Below, in pieces: positions 7,237-15,495 of a DNA stretch of 64,000 nt. The position numbers and the translations under genes were made by a program. This DNA comes from Ascidiaceihabitans sp029251465 (GTDB taxonomy: Bacteria > Pseudomonadota > Alphaproteobacteria > Rhodobacterales > Rhodobacteraceae). The stretch spans positions 4,130,924 through 4,194,923 of the forward strand of contig NZ_CP170633.1 in NCBI RefSeq assembly GCF_042932805.1, written 5' to 3'. Positions within the stretch are counted from its first letter, which is position 1; the number at the start of each line of letters is the position of its first letter. Under the pieces are notes generated by a model. It made no database searches and was not told the DNA's origin. It saw only the letters and a program-made list of their open reading frames with translations.

Positions 7237-9357
7237 ATGGCACGCGAATATCCACTCGACCGCTACCGCAACTTCGGCATCATGGCACACATCGATGCGG
7301 GCAAAACCACGTGTTCAGAACGCATCCTGTTCTACACGGGCAAATCCCACAACATCGGTGAAGTTCACGATGGCGCCGCCACCATGGACCACATGGAACA
7401 AGAGCAAGAGCGCGGTATTACTATCACGTCTGCGGCGACAACAACGTTCTGGGAACGCACAGAAGACGGCGTAACGCCTGACTCTGAAAAGCACCGTATG
7501 AACATCATCGACACACCGGGCCACGTTGACTTCACCATCGAAGTTGAACGTTCCTTGGCGGTTCTTGATGGCGCGGTTGCTGTTCTTGATGCGAACGCTG
7601 GTGTTGAGCCACAGACTGAAACAGTTTGGCGTCAGGCCGACCGTTACAAAGTTCCACGTATCGTTTTTGTCAACAAAATGGACAAAATCGGCGCGGACTT
7701 CTTTAACTGCGTCGAAATGATCAAAGACCGTGTTGGTGCTATCCCATGCCCGATTCAGATCCCAATCGGGGCTGAAACCGAGTTGGAAGGCATGGTCGAT
7801 CTGATCACCATGAAAGAATGGGTATGGGCCGGTGAAGACCTCGGCGCATCCTGGGAACTTCGCGAAATTCGTCCAGAGCTCAAAGAGCAGGCCGACAAAT
7901 GGCGCGCAAACATGATCGAAATCGCCGTCGAAATGGACGACGACGAGATGGAAAAATACCTGATGGACGGCGCTGAGCCGGACGAAGCAACTTTGCGTCG
8001 TCTTATCCGTGCGGGTACTATCGCGATCAAGTTTATCCCGATCTTGTGTGGTTCGGCGTTCAAAAACAAAGGCGTCCAGCCATTGTTGAACGCTGTTATC
8101 GACTTTTTGCCGTCCCCGTTGGACGTTGTCGATTACATGGGCTTTGAGCCAGGTGACGAAACAGAAACACGCAACATCCCGCGCCGTGCGGATGATGAAA
8201 TGCCGTTCTCTGCACTTGCATTCAAGATCTGGAATGACCCCTTCGTTGGTTCCTTGACGTTCACGCGCATCTACTCTGGCACGATGGCCAAAGGCGATAG
8301 CTTCTTGAACTCGACCAAAGGCAAAAAAGAGCGCGTTGGCCGCATGATGATCATGCACTCCAACGACCGTGATGAAATCACCGAAGCATTCGCTGGTGAT
8401 ATTATCGCGCTTGGCGGCCTGAAAGACACGACAACCGGTGATACGCTTTGCGCGATCAACGCCCCTGTCGTTCTGGAAACAATGACGTTCCCTGATCCTG
8501 TGATCGAGATCGCCGTTGAGCCTAAAACCAAGGCTGACCAAGAGAAAATGGGTATCGCGCTGGCACGTTTGGCAGCTGAGGATCCATCCTTCCGCGTTGA
8601 AACTGACTTTGAATCCGGTCAGACAATCATGCGTGGCATGGGCGAACTTCACCTCGACATCCTTGTCGACCGTATGAAGCGCGAATTCAAAGTCGAAGCG
8701 AACATTGGTGCGCCACAAGTGGCCTACCGTGAGACCATCGGCCACGAAGTAGAGCACTCTTACACGCACAAGAAACAGTCCGGTGGTTCTGGTCAGTTCG
8801 GCGAAGTGAAATTGCTGATCTCTCCGACAGAGCCTGGCGAAGGTTACTCGTTTGAATCGCGTGTTGTTGGTGGGTCCGTGCCTAAGGAATTTATTCCTGG
8901 CGTCGAAAAAGGCATCAAATCGGTTATGGACAGCGGCCCTCTGGCTGGCTTCCCGGTCATCGATTTCAAAGTTGCTTTGCTCGAGGGCAAATACCACGAC
9001 GTTGACTCTAGCGTACTGGCGTTTGAAATCGCGGGTCGTATGTGTATGCGTGAAGGTATGCGCATGGCGGGTGCGAAGCTGCTTGAGCCGATCATGAAAG
9101 TCGAAGTTGTAACACCAGACGAATACACTGGTGGCATCATTGGCGATCTGACGTCTCGTCGCGGTCAAGTTCTGGGTCAAGACACACGCGGCAATGCGAT
9201 TGCCATCGACGCGCAAGTGCCTTTGGCCAACATGTTCGGTTACATCAACACGTTGCGTTCGATGTCTTCTGGTCGTGCGAACTTTACCATGCAGTTCGGT
9301 CACTACGAGCCGGTTCCGTCGAACATCTCTGACGAAATCCAAGCGAAGTTCGCGTAA
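7237..9357 (+). CDS. fusA: Elongation factor G
   Basis: The product is 706 residues, the normal EF-G length. The GTPase domain carries the P-loop AHIDAGKTT at residues 17-25, the switch-II DTPGHVDFT motif and the NKMD specificity motif. Domains II-V follow, with the conserved RGMGELHLDI stretch of domain III and GGSGQFGEV in domain IV. It drives ribosomal translocation and, with RRF, recycling. It is co-transcribed with rpsL-rpsG, but an unrelated lipoprotein gene separates it from tuf. Confidence 0.98.
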   Translation: MAREYPLDRYRNFGIMAHIDAGKTTCSERILFYTGKSHNIGEVHDGAATMDHMEQEQERGITITSAATTTFWERTEDGVTPDSEKHRMNIIDTPGHVDFTIEVERSLAVLDGAVAVLDANAGVEPQTETVWRQADRYKVPRIVFVNKMDKIGADFFNCVEMIKDRVGAIPCPIQIPIGAETELEGMVDLITMKEWVWAGEDLGASWELREIRPELKEQADKWRANMIEIAVEMDDDEMEKYLMDGAEPDEATLRRLIRAGTIAIKFIPILCGSAFKNKGVQPLLNAVIDFLPSPLDVVDYMGFEPGDETETRNIPRRADDEMPFSALAFKIWNDPFVGSLTFTRIYSGTMAKGDSFLNSTKGKKERVGRMMIMHSNDRDEITEAFAGDIIALGGLKDTTTGDTLCAINAPVVLETMTFPDPVIEIAVEPKTKADQEKMGIALARLAAEDPSFRVETDFESGQTIMRGMGELHLDILVDRMKREFKVEANIGAPQVAYRETIGHEVEHSYTHKKQSGGSGQFGEVKLLISPTEPGEGYSFESRVVGGSVPKEFIPGVEKGIKSVMDSGPLAGFPVIDFKVALLEGKYHDVDSSVLAFEIAGRMCMREGMRMAGAKLLEPIMKVEVVTPDEYTGGIIGDLTSRRGQVLGQDTRGNAIAIDAQVPLANMFGYINTLRSMSSGRANFTMQFGHYEPVPSNISDEIQAKFA

Positions 9358-9377
9358 GCGGTTAGGGATACGAAACG

Positions 9378-9923
9378 ATGCATACTCGACGTTTTGCGAT
9401 GCTTGGTGCGGCGCTGCTTTTGGCAGGCTGCATGGGCGACACTGGGGGCCAACCAACGGTCTCTGCACCAGCTGCATATACAGTTTCAAAGGTGACTTTG
9501 AAACTGGCAGAAGGTGCAACAGTGAAAGGCCGCTTCGAAGACAAGGCCTTGCGCGATTCCGTTTTGGCACGTGTCAGCGCAACTGCGACTGAATACGCCA
9601 AGTCGAAACCCGGTGGGGCGCAAAACGCGCGTGCCATCGTGTCGGTCACAGAAATGCAACTAAAAGGAGCTGACGGTCGCTCTTTTGGTGGCGTGAATGC
9701 GATCAACGGACAAATGTCGATTGTTGCCTCTAACGGGACGGTTCTTAAGGGACCCGTTCCGGTCCGGTACTTCGATCAAGCGAAAAATACGGGTGCCAGC
9801 TTTAACGGTATTCCAATTGGTCTCTTGATCAACGCCGGTCGTAACTCTGCTGATCAAGAGTCTGGCGCGGATGTAGACACACTTATCAAAGGGTTCGCCA
9901 CACAGGTCGTGGCGGGCTTCTAA
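9378..9923 (+). CDS. Predicted lipoprotein of unknown function inserted between fusA and tuf
   Basis: The product is 181 residues with a lipoprotein signal (MHTRRFAMLGAALLLAGC); the lipobox LAGC places the lipidated Cys at residue 18, so the protein should be anchored to the outer or inner membrane. The mature part is a compact Val/Ala/Gly-rich domain (AYTVSKVTLKLAEG at the start, IKGFATQVVAGF at the end). I do not recognise the fold. It starts 20 bp after the fusA stop in the same direction, so it is probably read through from the rpsL promoter, giving an envelope protein the expression pattern of translation factors. Confidence 0.8.
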   Translation: MHTRRFAMLGAALLLAGCMGDTGGQPTVSAPAAYTVSKVTLKLAEGATVKGRFEDKALRDSVLARVSATATEYAKSKPGGAQNARAIVSVTEMQLKGADGRSFGGVNAINGQMSIVASNGTVLKGPVPVRYFDQAKNTGASFNGIPIGLLINAGRNSADQESGADVDTLIKGFATQVVAGF

Positions 9924-9942
9924 AGTCTAAAACAGTATTCGT

Positions 9943-9958
9943 TCTCGGTGATCCGAGA
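9943..9958 (+). other. Hairpin just upstream of tuf
   Basis: A perfect 6-bp stem, TCTCGG-TGAT-CCGAGA, ends 12 bp before the tuf ribosome binding site. There is no T-tract, so it is not a terminator; it may mark an RNA processing or stabilising site between the lipoprotein and tuf messages. Confidence 0.5.
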
Positions 9959-9980
9959 CCGACAATGAATGGAGGCCATC

Positions 9981-11156
9981 ATGGCTAAGGAAAAGTTTGA
10001 ACGTAATAAACCGCACGTTAACATCGGCACGATTGGCCACGTTGACCACGGTAAAACGACGCTGACGGCGGCGATCACCAAGTATTTTGGCGATTTCCAA
10101 GCGTATGACCAGATTGACGGCGCGCCCGAAGAAAAAGCGCGTGGGATCACGATCTCTACCGCACACGTTGAGTATGAGACGGAAAACCGTCACTACGCCC
10201 ACGTTGATTGCCCTGGCCACGCGGACTACGTGAAAAACATGATCACCGGTGCTGCCCAAATGGACGGCGCGATCCTGGTTGTGAACGCGGCTGACGGCCC
10301 GATGCCACAAACGCGTGAGCACATCTTGTTGGGTCGCCAAGTTGGCATCCCGCACATGGTTGTTTACATGAACAAAGTTGACCAAGTTGACGACGAAGAG
10401 TTGTTGGAATTGGTTGAAATGGAAATCCGTGAGTTGCTCAGCAAATACGAATATCCTGGCGACGACATTCCGGTCATTCCTGGTTCTGCTTTGGCAGCCA
10501 TGGAAGGTCGCGATGAAGCGATTGGCGAAAACTCGATCCGCGCTTTGATGGCCGCGGTTGACGATTACATCCCGACACCAGAGCGCGCTGTTGACCAGCC
10601 GTTCCTGATGCCGGTCGAAGATGTATTCTCGATCTCTGGTCGTGGTACGGTTGTGACTGGTCGCGTTGAGCGCGGCGTGATCAACGTTGGCGAAGAGATT
10701 GAAATCGTTGGTATTCGTGACACGAAAAAGACAACTTGCACGGGCGTAGAAATGTTCCGCAAGCTGCTCGATTCCGGCCAAGCGGGCGACAACATTGGTG
10801 CATTGTTGCGCGGTGTTGACCGTGAAGGCGTTGAGCGCGGTCAAGTTTTGTGCAAGCCGGGTTCGGTTAAGCCACACACGAAATTCGAAGCCGAAGCGTA
10901 CATCTTGAGCAAAGAAGAAGGTGGCCGTCACACGCCATTCTTCGCGAACTACCGTCCACAGTTTTACTTCCGCACAACGGACGTAACGGGCACAGTTCAG
11001 CTTCCAGAAGGCACGGAAATGGTAATGCCGGGCGACAACTTGAAGTTCGACGTTGAACTGATCGCTCCAGTCGCCATGGAGCAAGGCCTGCGCTTTGCGA
11101 TCCGCGAAGGTGGCCGCACAGTCGGTGCCGGCGTGGTGTCCAAAATCACTGAGTAA
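9981..11156 (+). CDS. tuf: Elongation factor Tu
   Basis: The product is 391 residues. I use the ATG at 9981, preceded by GGAGG (9971-9975), not the in-frame ATG at 9969; this gives the canonical MAKEKFERNKPHVN start. The G domain has GHVDHGKTT (19-27), DCPGHADY and NKVDQVDD motifs, followed by the two beta-barrel domains. It delivers aminoacyl-tRNA to the ribosome. Rhodobacteraceae usually carry a second tuf near secE-nusG, outside this window. The gene is followed by a palindromic repeat and a strong terminator. Confidence 0.98.
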   Translation: MAKEKFERNKPHVNIGTIGHVDHGKTTLTAAITKYFGDFQAYDQIDGAPEEKARGITISTAHVEYETENRHYAHVDCPGHADYVKNMITGAAQMDGAILVVNAADGPMPQTREHILLGRQVGIPHMVVYMNKVDQVDDEELLELVEMEIRELLSKYEYPGDDIPVIPGSALAAMEGRDEAIGENSIRALMAAVDDYIPTPERAVDQPFLMPVEDVFSISGRGTVVTGRVERGVINVGEEIEIVGIRDTKKTTCTGVEMFRKLLDSGQAGDNIGALLRGVDREGVERGQVLCKPGSVKPHTKFEAEAYILSKEEGGRHTPFFANYRPQFYFRTTDVTGTVQLPEGTEMVMPGDNLKFDVELIAPVAMEQGLRFAIREGGRTVGAGVVSKITE

Positions 11157-11161
11157 ATCGG

Positions 11162-11185
11162 GTAAGGTGTGCCTGTGGCACATCC
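11162..11185 (+). repeat. GTAAGGTG palindromic repeat, copy a
   Basis: GTAAGGTGTGCC-TGT-GGCACATC forms an 8-bp stem with one wobble, 5 bp after the tuf stop. It belongs to a dispersed family seen five times in this window. Confidence 0.65.
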
Positions 11186-11199
11186 CTCGTGATACAACA

Positions 11200-11228
11200 A
11201 AGGCCGCTGAGAAATCAGCGGCCTTTTG
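11200..11228 (+). terminator. Intrinsic terminator of tuf
   Basis: AAGGCCGCTGA / TCAGCGGCCTT with a short loop, followed by TTTT. It ends the rpsL-tuf unit. Confidence 0.9.
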
Positions 11229-11350
11229 CTGTGGCATCAAAAGCAACAGAGAATCTGCCAGATTTGGTAGGGTTCAAGATTTAGTTGCGATGTTTCAGCC
11301 TGCTCGCTAACTTACTAAAAAATATAAAAAAGTTCGAGGCAGGCAAAACA

Positions 11351-12418
11351 TTGACACACCCCTATGAAAATATGGGGCCTGAGGCCTATTGGAAATCTGC
11401 TGTCGCAGAACCCGGCGCTCATGGCCTAACGGGACTTTGGTCGCCAAAGTTTCAAATCAAACCCAATCATCGCATTGTGACTGCGGGATCTTGCTTTGCT
11501 CAGCATATTGGCAATGCCCTGGCGAACCGTGGTTATCAGTGGGTCGATTGCGAACCCGCGCCGCCTTTTGTCTTAGGCCAAGAGGCGCGCCACTATGGAT
11601 ACGGTGTGTTCAGCTTTCGCACGGGTAACATTTATACGCCTTCAATTTTGTTGCAGTGGTTAGAGCTGGCGTATGGGTTGCGCGAAGAGGTTCGCGAAAT
11701 CTGGGAAAAGAATGGCCGGTTCTATGATCCGCTTCGCCCTGCGATCGAACCCGGTGGATTTGCTTCTGAGGACGAGGTGTGGGCAGCACGGGCTGTGACC
11801 TACGCGTCTTTGCGAAAGGCCGTGGAAACGGCGAATGTTTTTGTCTTTACGCTTGGGCTTACAGAGCGTTGGATGAACCGCGAGACCGGTCTTGAATACG
11901 CGTTATGCCCCGGTACGGTTGCGGGCACGTTTGACTCATCTGTACATGCGTTTTCCAATGCAACGACGCGCCAGACCATGCGCGCGTTGACCAAATCGCT
12001 AAAGCTTCTCAAGTCTAAAAACCCCAAAATCAAGGTTCTGCTGACGGTGTCACCTGTGCCCCTGACGGCAACCGCGTCGGGCAAACACGTATTGACCGCC
12101 ACACAGTATTCCAAATCTGTTCTGCGCGCGGTTGCGGGGCAGGCGGCCGAGGATTTTTGGTTCGTCGATTACTTTCCCTCGTTTGAAATTATCACGCACC
12201 CGATCTTTCGTGGCATGTTCTTTGCCCCCAACATGCGCTCTGTGGTGCCTGAAGGTGTGAATACGGTCATGAGCCATTTCTTTGCGGATCAGCAGCGGAC
12301 CTTTGGAGGCGATAAAAAGCAGGCCGCCAAAGTCGCCATACCCATTATTGCAGAGTCCGAAGAGCAGGATATCAAATGTGAGGAGGAGCTGCTTCATGCC
12401 TTTGCACCAAGAACCTAA
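11351..12418 (+). CDS. GSCFA-domain protein
   Basis: The product is about 355 residues. The family-naming motif is present as VTAGSCFAQHIG in the N-terminal quarter, followed by the SGNH-hydrolase-like pattern seen in this family (PYENMGPEAYWKS, LGLTERW, VLLTVSPVPL). GSCFA proteins are common in marine alphaproteobacteria and are thought to act on cell-surface glycans; the exact reaction is unknown. The start is uncertain: TTG at 11351 (chosen because it matches the usual short lead into PYEN) or TTG at 11285. No ATG is available upstream. The 3' end overlaps the next gene by 23 bp, so the two products are probably made together. Confidence 0.82.
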   Translation: MTHPYENMGPEAYWKSAVAEPGAHGLTGLWSPKFQIKPNHRIVTAGSCFAQHIGNALANRGYQWVDCEPAPPFVLGQEARHYGYGVFSFRTGNIYTPSILLQWLELAYGLREEVREIWEKNGRFYDPLRPAIEPGGFASEDEVWAARAVTYASLRKAVETANVFVFTLGLTERWMNRETGLEYALCPGTVAGTFDSSVHAFSNATTRQTMRALTKSLKLLKSKNPKIKVLLTVSPVPLTATASGKHVLTATQYSKSVLRAVAGQAAEDFWFVDYFPSFEIITHPIFRGMFFAPNMRSVVPEGVNTVMSHFFADQQRTFGGDKKQAAKVAIPIIAESEEQDIKCEEELLHAFAPRT

Positions 12419-13163
12419 GCGCGTTTGTTTTCTTGGCGACAGTCAAATGGGCAGTTTGCGGATTGCGCTGGAAGAAAATCTGACGTCATTGCCGACCGGC
12501 GTTGAGGTAGAGTATTGGGGTGCTACTGGTCCGGCATTTCGCCAAATTGATTGGCAAGACGGGGCAATTCACGCGACCGGCGACGCGCTTGATATGGCGC
12601 TCGCGATAAATGGAAATGAGCGCGCGTTCATTGCGCCGGACGATTTTGACACGTTGGTCTTTTATGGCGCGCGGTTGCGAGTGGCAGAATTTTTTGGCAG
12701 CTACCTCGACTGGATTGATGAAAACGGACAGATGCCCAGTGCCGCAGTCGTGAAGGCGGGCGCGCGGTTGTTTTTGAATAACACCCGAATGTTTCGCATT
12801 GCTGGAAAGGCTGCGATCGCAGGGTGCGAAGTAATCTATGTTCCGTCGCCGTTTTATACGGATGGCATTCGTGATTTGTCTGTTAAAAGCCGTTTCTTTG
12901 ATGCCTACCCCGGTGCGGAAAAAGCCACGCCAGAGCAGCGCGCGATGCTTTGGGATGCCTTGGTGTCGGTTGCTGGTGATGACGGAATTACGCTTGTTCC
13001 CCAGCCCGAAGACACCGTCATTCGAGGCAGTTTGACAAAGAATGAATTTGCCCGTGAAAATGCGCTTGAAGATGACGATGCTGGCCATAAGTGCCCGGCG
13101 TTTGCAGCGCGTTGGATGCAGGATGTTTGGCCTTTGATCCAGCCCGCTGCACAGGCGGCGTAG
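12396..13163 (+). CDS. SGNH/GDSL-hydrolase-like protein coupled to the GSCFA gene
   Basis: The product is 255 residues. The ATG at 12396 has AGGAGG upstream at spacing 9; a longer frame has no support. Near the N-terminus, RVCFLGDSQMGSLRIAL has the GDS block I of SGNH hydrolases, but GDSQ replaces GDSL. A possible block V-like D-x-x-H (DDDAGHKCP) lies near the C-terminus. Together these suggest a Ser/Asp/His esterase or acyltransferase; this is inference. It overlaps the GSCFA gene, and both sit in the tuf-rpsJ gap as one inserted unit. Confidence 0.72.
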   Translation: MPLHQEPKRVCFLGDSQMGSLRIALEENLTSLPTGVEVEYWGATGPAFRQIDWQDGAIHATGDALDMALAINGNERAFIAPDDFDTLVFYGARLRVAEFFGSYLDWIDENGQMPSAAVVKAGARLFLNNTRMFRIAGKAAIAGCEVIYVPSPFYTDGIRDLSVKSRFFDAYPGAEKATPEQRAMLWDALVSVAGDDGITLVPQPEDTVIRGSLTKNEFARENALEDDDAGHKCPAFAARWMQDVWPLIQPAAQAA

Positions 13164-13235
13164 GGCCGGCTTTTACGTATCCAAAGGTCTGTGGCTTAGG
13201 AGGTGGGATTGTCGCGGTTGCGATGGATTCCCCTC

Positions 13236-13264
13236 TTGCCAGCCATCCCGACTCGGCCTATACG
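13236..13264 (+). promoter_or_regulatory. Promoter of the rpsJ (S10) block
   Basis: -35 TTGCCA (13236-13241), 17-bp spacer, -10 TATACG (13259-13264), then CGCGCT. The -10 and discriminator are identical to those of the rpsL promoter over 12 bases. Confidence 0.75.
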
Positions 13265-13275
13265 CGCGCTTACGG

Positions 13276-13393
13276 AACAGGGGTACGTCATGCGTGCCCC
13301 TCATTTAGTTTCGCAAAACTATACGCGATGAGGGTGTGCGATGAGCGCCCGTCCTCCTCTCCGTTGCAATCCCAATCCAAGGGATGATGATAC
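13276..13393 (+). promoter_or_regulatory. Structured rpsJ leader
   Basis: The roughly 125-nt leader contains GGGGTACG-TCAT-GCGTGCCCC and an alternative long stem CCCTCAT...ATGAGGG that encloses TAGTTT-CGC-AAAACTA. The two stems share the CCCC segment, so they are mutually exclusive. That arrangement is what autogenous ribosomal-protein control elements use, but no known leader family is recognised. Confidence 0.4.
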
Positions 13394-13711
13394 ATGGCAC
13401 AAAGCCAAAACATCCGCATCCGTTTGAAGGCGTTTGATTATCGTGTGCTGGATGCGTCCACACAAGAGATCGTAAACACCGCCAAACGCACTGGTGCATC
13501 TGTTCGCGGGCCTATCCCGCTTCCGAACAAAATCGAAAAATTCACTGTTCTGCGTGGTCCACACGTAGATAAGAAATCCCGTGACCAGTTCGAAATCCGC
13601 ACGCACAAGCGCCTGCTGGATATCGTTGATCCGACTCCACAAACCGTTGACGCGCTGATGAAGCTCGATCTTGCGGCCGGTGTGGACGTCGAGATCAAGC
13701 TGCAGTCTTAA
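13394..13711 (+). CDS. rpsJ: 30S ribosomal protein S10
   Basis: The product is 105 residues, uS10, a component of the 30S head and also NusE in transcription antitermination. The start MAQSQNIRIRLKAFDYRVLD is canonical. First gene of the S10 block, here with its own promoter and leader, followed 15 bp later by rplC with an AAAGGAGG-type site between. Confidence 0.98.
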   Translation: MAQSQNIRIRLKAFDYRVLDASTQEIVNTAKRTGASVRGPIPLPNKIEKFTVLRGPHVDKKSRDQFEIRTHKRLLDIVDPTPQTVDALMKLDLAAGVDVEIKLQS

Positions 13712-13726
13712 AGGAGGGTATAGAAT

Positions 13727-14455
13727 ATGCGCTCTGGAATTCTCGCAAAGAAACTCGGCATGACACGCTTGTTCATGGAAGACGGCAAACAGATCCCTGT
13801 TACCGTTTTGCAAATGGACGGCCTGCAAGTCGTGACACAACGGACAATCGAACGTGATGGCTATACCGCTGTTCAGCTTGGTGCTGGCACGGCGAAAGTC
13901 AAACGCGTCAGCAAAGCGATGCGTGGCCACTATGCCGCTGCAAAAGTTGAACCAAAGCGCAAGCTGGTTGAATTTCGCGTGTCCGCAGACAACCTGATCA
14001 GCGTCGGCGAAGAGCTGTCTGCTGAGCATTACCTTGACGGTCAAAAAGTTGACGTGACAGGCACATCCATTGGTAAAGGTTTCCAAGGTGCCATGAAGCG
14101 TCACAACTTTGGTGGTTTGCGCGCGACACACGGTGTTTCGATCTCGCACCGTTCGCACGGTTCTACTGGCCAATGTCAGGATCCGGGTAAGGTTTTCAAA
14201 GGCAAGAAAATGGCCGGTCACATGGGCGCTGCTCGTGTTACCACTCAGAACCTTGAAGTTGTCAAAACAGACGTGGATCGTGGCTTGATCATGATCAAAG
14301 GCGCTGTTCCTGGCTCCAAAGGTGGTTGGGTTACAGTCAAAGACGCTGTGAAAAAGAAATTGCCAGATGGCGTGCCGTTCCCGGCCGCTCTGAAATCGGC
14401 AGCTGTAACTGAAGCTCCGGCGACAGAAGCACCTGCGGAAGGTGGTGAAGCATGA
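13727..14455 (+). CDS. rplC: 50S ribosomal protein L3
   Basis: The product is 242 residues, longer than the E. coli protein because of an Ala/Glu/Pro-rich C-terminal tail (about residues 222-242). uL3 is an early 50S assembly protein near the peptidyl-transferase centre; the conserved central stretch GSTGQCQDPGKVFKGKKMAG is intact. The stop overlaps the rplD start as ATGA. Confidence 0.97.
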   Translation: MRSGILAKKLGMTRLFMEDGKQIPVTVLQMDGLQVVTQRTIERDGYTAVQLGAGTAKVKRVSKAMRGHYAAAKVEPKRKLVEFRVSADNLISVGEELSAEHYLDGQKVDVTGTSIGKGFQGAMKRHNFGGLRATHGVSISHRSHGSTGQCQDPGKVFKGKKMAGHMGAARVTTQNLEVVKTDVDRGLIMIKGAVPGSKGGWVTVKDAVKKKLPDGVPFPAALKSAAVTEAPATEAPAEGGEA

Positions 14456-15069
14456 AACTTGATGTGATCAAACTGGACGGCTCCAAAGCCGGTTCTGTTG
14501 ACTTGGACGCGGCCCTGTTCGGCCACGAGCCACGCGCAGACATCCTGCACCGTGTGGTCCGTTGGCAGCGCAATGGCGCCCAAGCCGGCACGCACAAAGT
14601 TAAGACACGTTCCGAAGTGAACTATTCTACCAAGAAGATCTATCGTCAGAAAGGTACCGGCGGCGCACGTCACGGTGCACGTTCTGCTCCGATCTTTCGC
14701 GGTGGTGGCGTTTACAAGGGTCCGGTATCCCGGTCCCACGGCCACGATCTGACCAAGAAGTTCCGCAAACTGGGATTGTGCCACGCACTGTCCGCAAAGT
14801 TTAAAGCGGGTGAATTGGTTATCTTGGACGACGCGAACTCTGACGGTAAAACATCCGCGCTGGCAAAACAGGTCAAGGCCTTGGGTTGGAAGCGCGCGTT
14901 GGTTATCGATGGCGTTTCTGTCAACGAAGATTTCCTGCAAGCGTCGCGCAACATTGAAGGTCTGGATATCCTGCCGACAATGGGTGCAAACGTCTATGAC
15001 ATCCTGAAGCGTGATACACTCGTGATCACCAAAGCCGGGATCGAAGCACTGGAGGCCCGTTTGAAATGA
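14452..15069 (+). CDS. rplD: 50S ribosomal protein L4
   Basis: The product is 205 residues, uL4, whose extended loop lines the peptide exit tunnel. The loop region with KGTGGARHGARSAPIFRGGG is conserved. In E. coli L4 represses its own operon; whether it does here is not known. ATGA overlaps at both ends (rplC and rplW) show tight translational coupling. Confidence 0.97.
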   Translation: MKLDVIKLDGSKAGSVDLDAALFGHEPRADILHRVVRWQRNGAQAGTHKVKTRSEVNYSTKKIYRQKGTGGARHGARSAPIFRGGGVYKGPVSRSHGHDLTKKFRKLGLCHALSAKFKAGELVILDDANSDGKTSALAKQVKALGWKRALVIDGVSVNEDFLQASRNIEGLDILPTMGANVYDILKRDTLVITKAGIEALEARLK

Positions 15070-15362
15070 GCGCCAAAGCAGAACATTACGATGTGATCCG
15101 CAAGCCGATCATCACCGAAAAAGCCACAATGGCGTCCGAAAATGGCGCAGTGGTTTTCGAAGTGGAAATCAGCAGCAACAAGCCACAGATCAAAGAAGCT
15201 GTCGAAGCTTTGTTTGGTGTAAAGGTCAAAGCGGTCAACACGACAATCACCAAAGGTAAAACCAAGCGTTTCCGTGGGGGCCTTGGCCGCCGCAAAGACG
15301 TGAAGAAAGCCTATGTGACGCTCGAAGAGGGCAACACGATTGACGTATCCACTGGCCTGTAA
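15066..15362 (+). CDS. rplW: 50S ribosomal protein L23
   Basis: The product is 98 residues, uL23, at the tunnel exit, where trigger factor and SRP dock. Conserved features are VIRKPIITEKATMASE at the start and the KTKRFRGGLGRRKDVKKA loop. It is the last gene before the S10 block is interrupted; a terminator follows, so rplB is not simply read through. Confidence 0.97.
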   Translation: MSAKAEHYDVIRKPIITEKATMASENGAVVFEVEISSNKPQIKEAVEALFGVKVKAVNTTITKGKTKRFRGGLGRRKDVKKAYVTLEEGNTIDVSTGL

Positions 15363-15386
15363 GGGTTAAGTGATAAACGGTTTGGG

Positions 15387-15419
15387 AAACCCCGGCTGCG
15401 AGAGTAGTCGGGGTTTTTC
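15387..15419 (+). terminator. Intrinsic terminator after rplW
   Basis: The stem AACCCCGGCT / AGTCGGGGTT is followed by a T-tract. It separates rplW from rplB, which are adjacent in most bacteria. Confidence 0.85.
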
Positions 15420-15495
15420 TGTGTTGGGTGGAGTTTTCCAAAATTCGCGTTTAACAAGAGCAGGAGTATCTAGTGCATTTATAAGGTAAAACAGA

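Noticed and set aside
7315..9570. A 751-codon open frame on the minus strand
   Set aside because: It lies opposite fusA, has no ribosome binding site and reads as His/Arg/Phe-rich antisense of EF-G; a codon-bias shadow.
9927..11246. A 439-codon open frame on the minus strand
   Set aside because: Antisense shadow of tuf with the same composition artefact.
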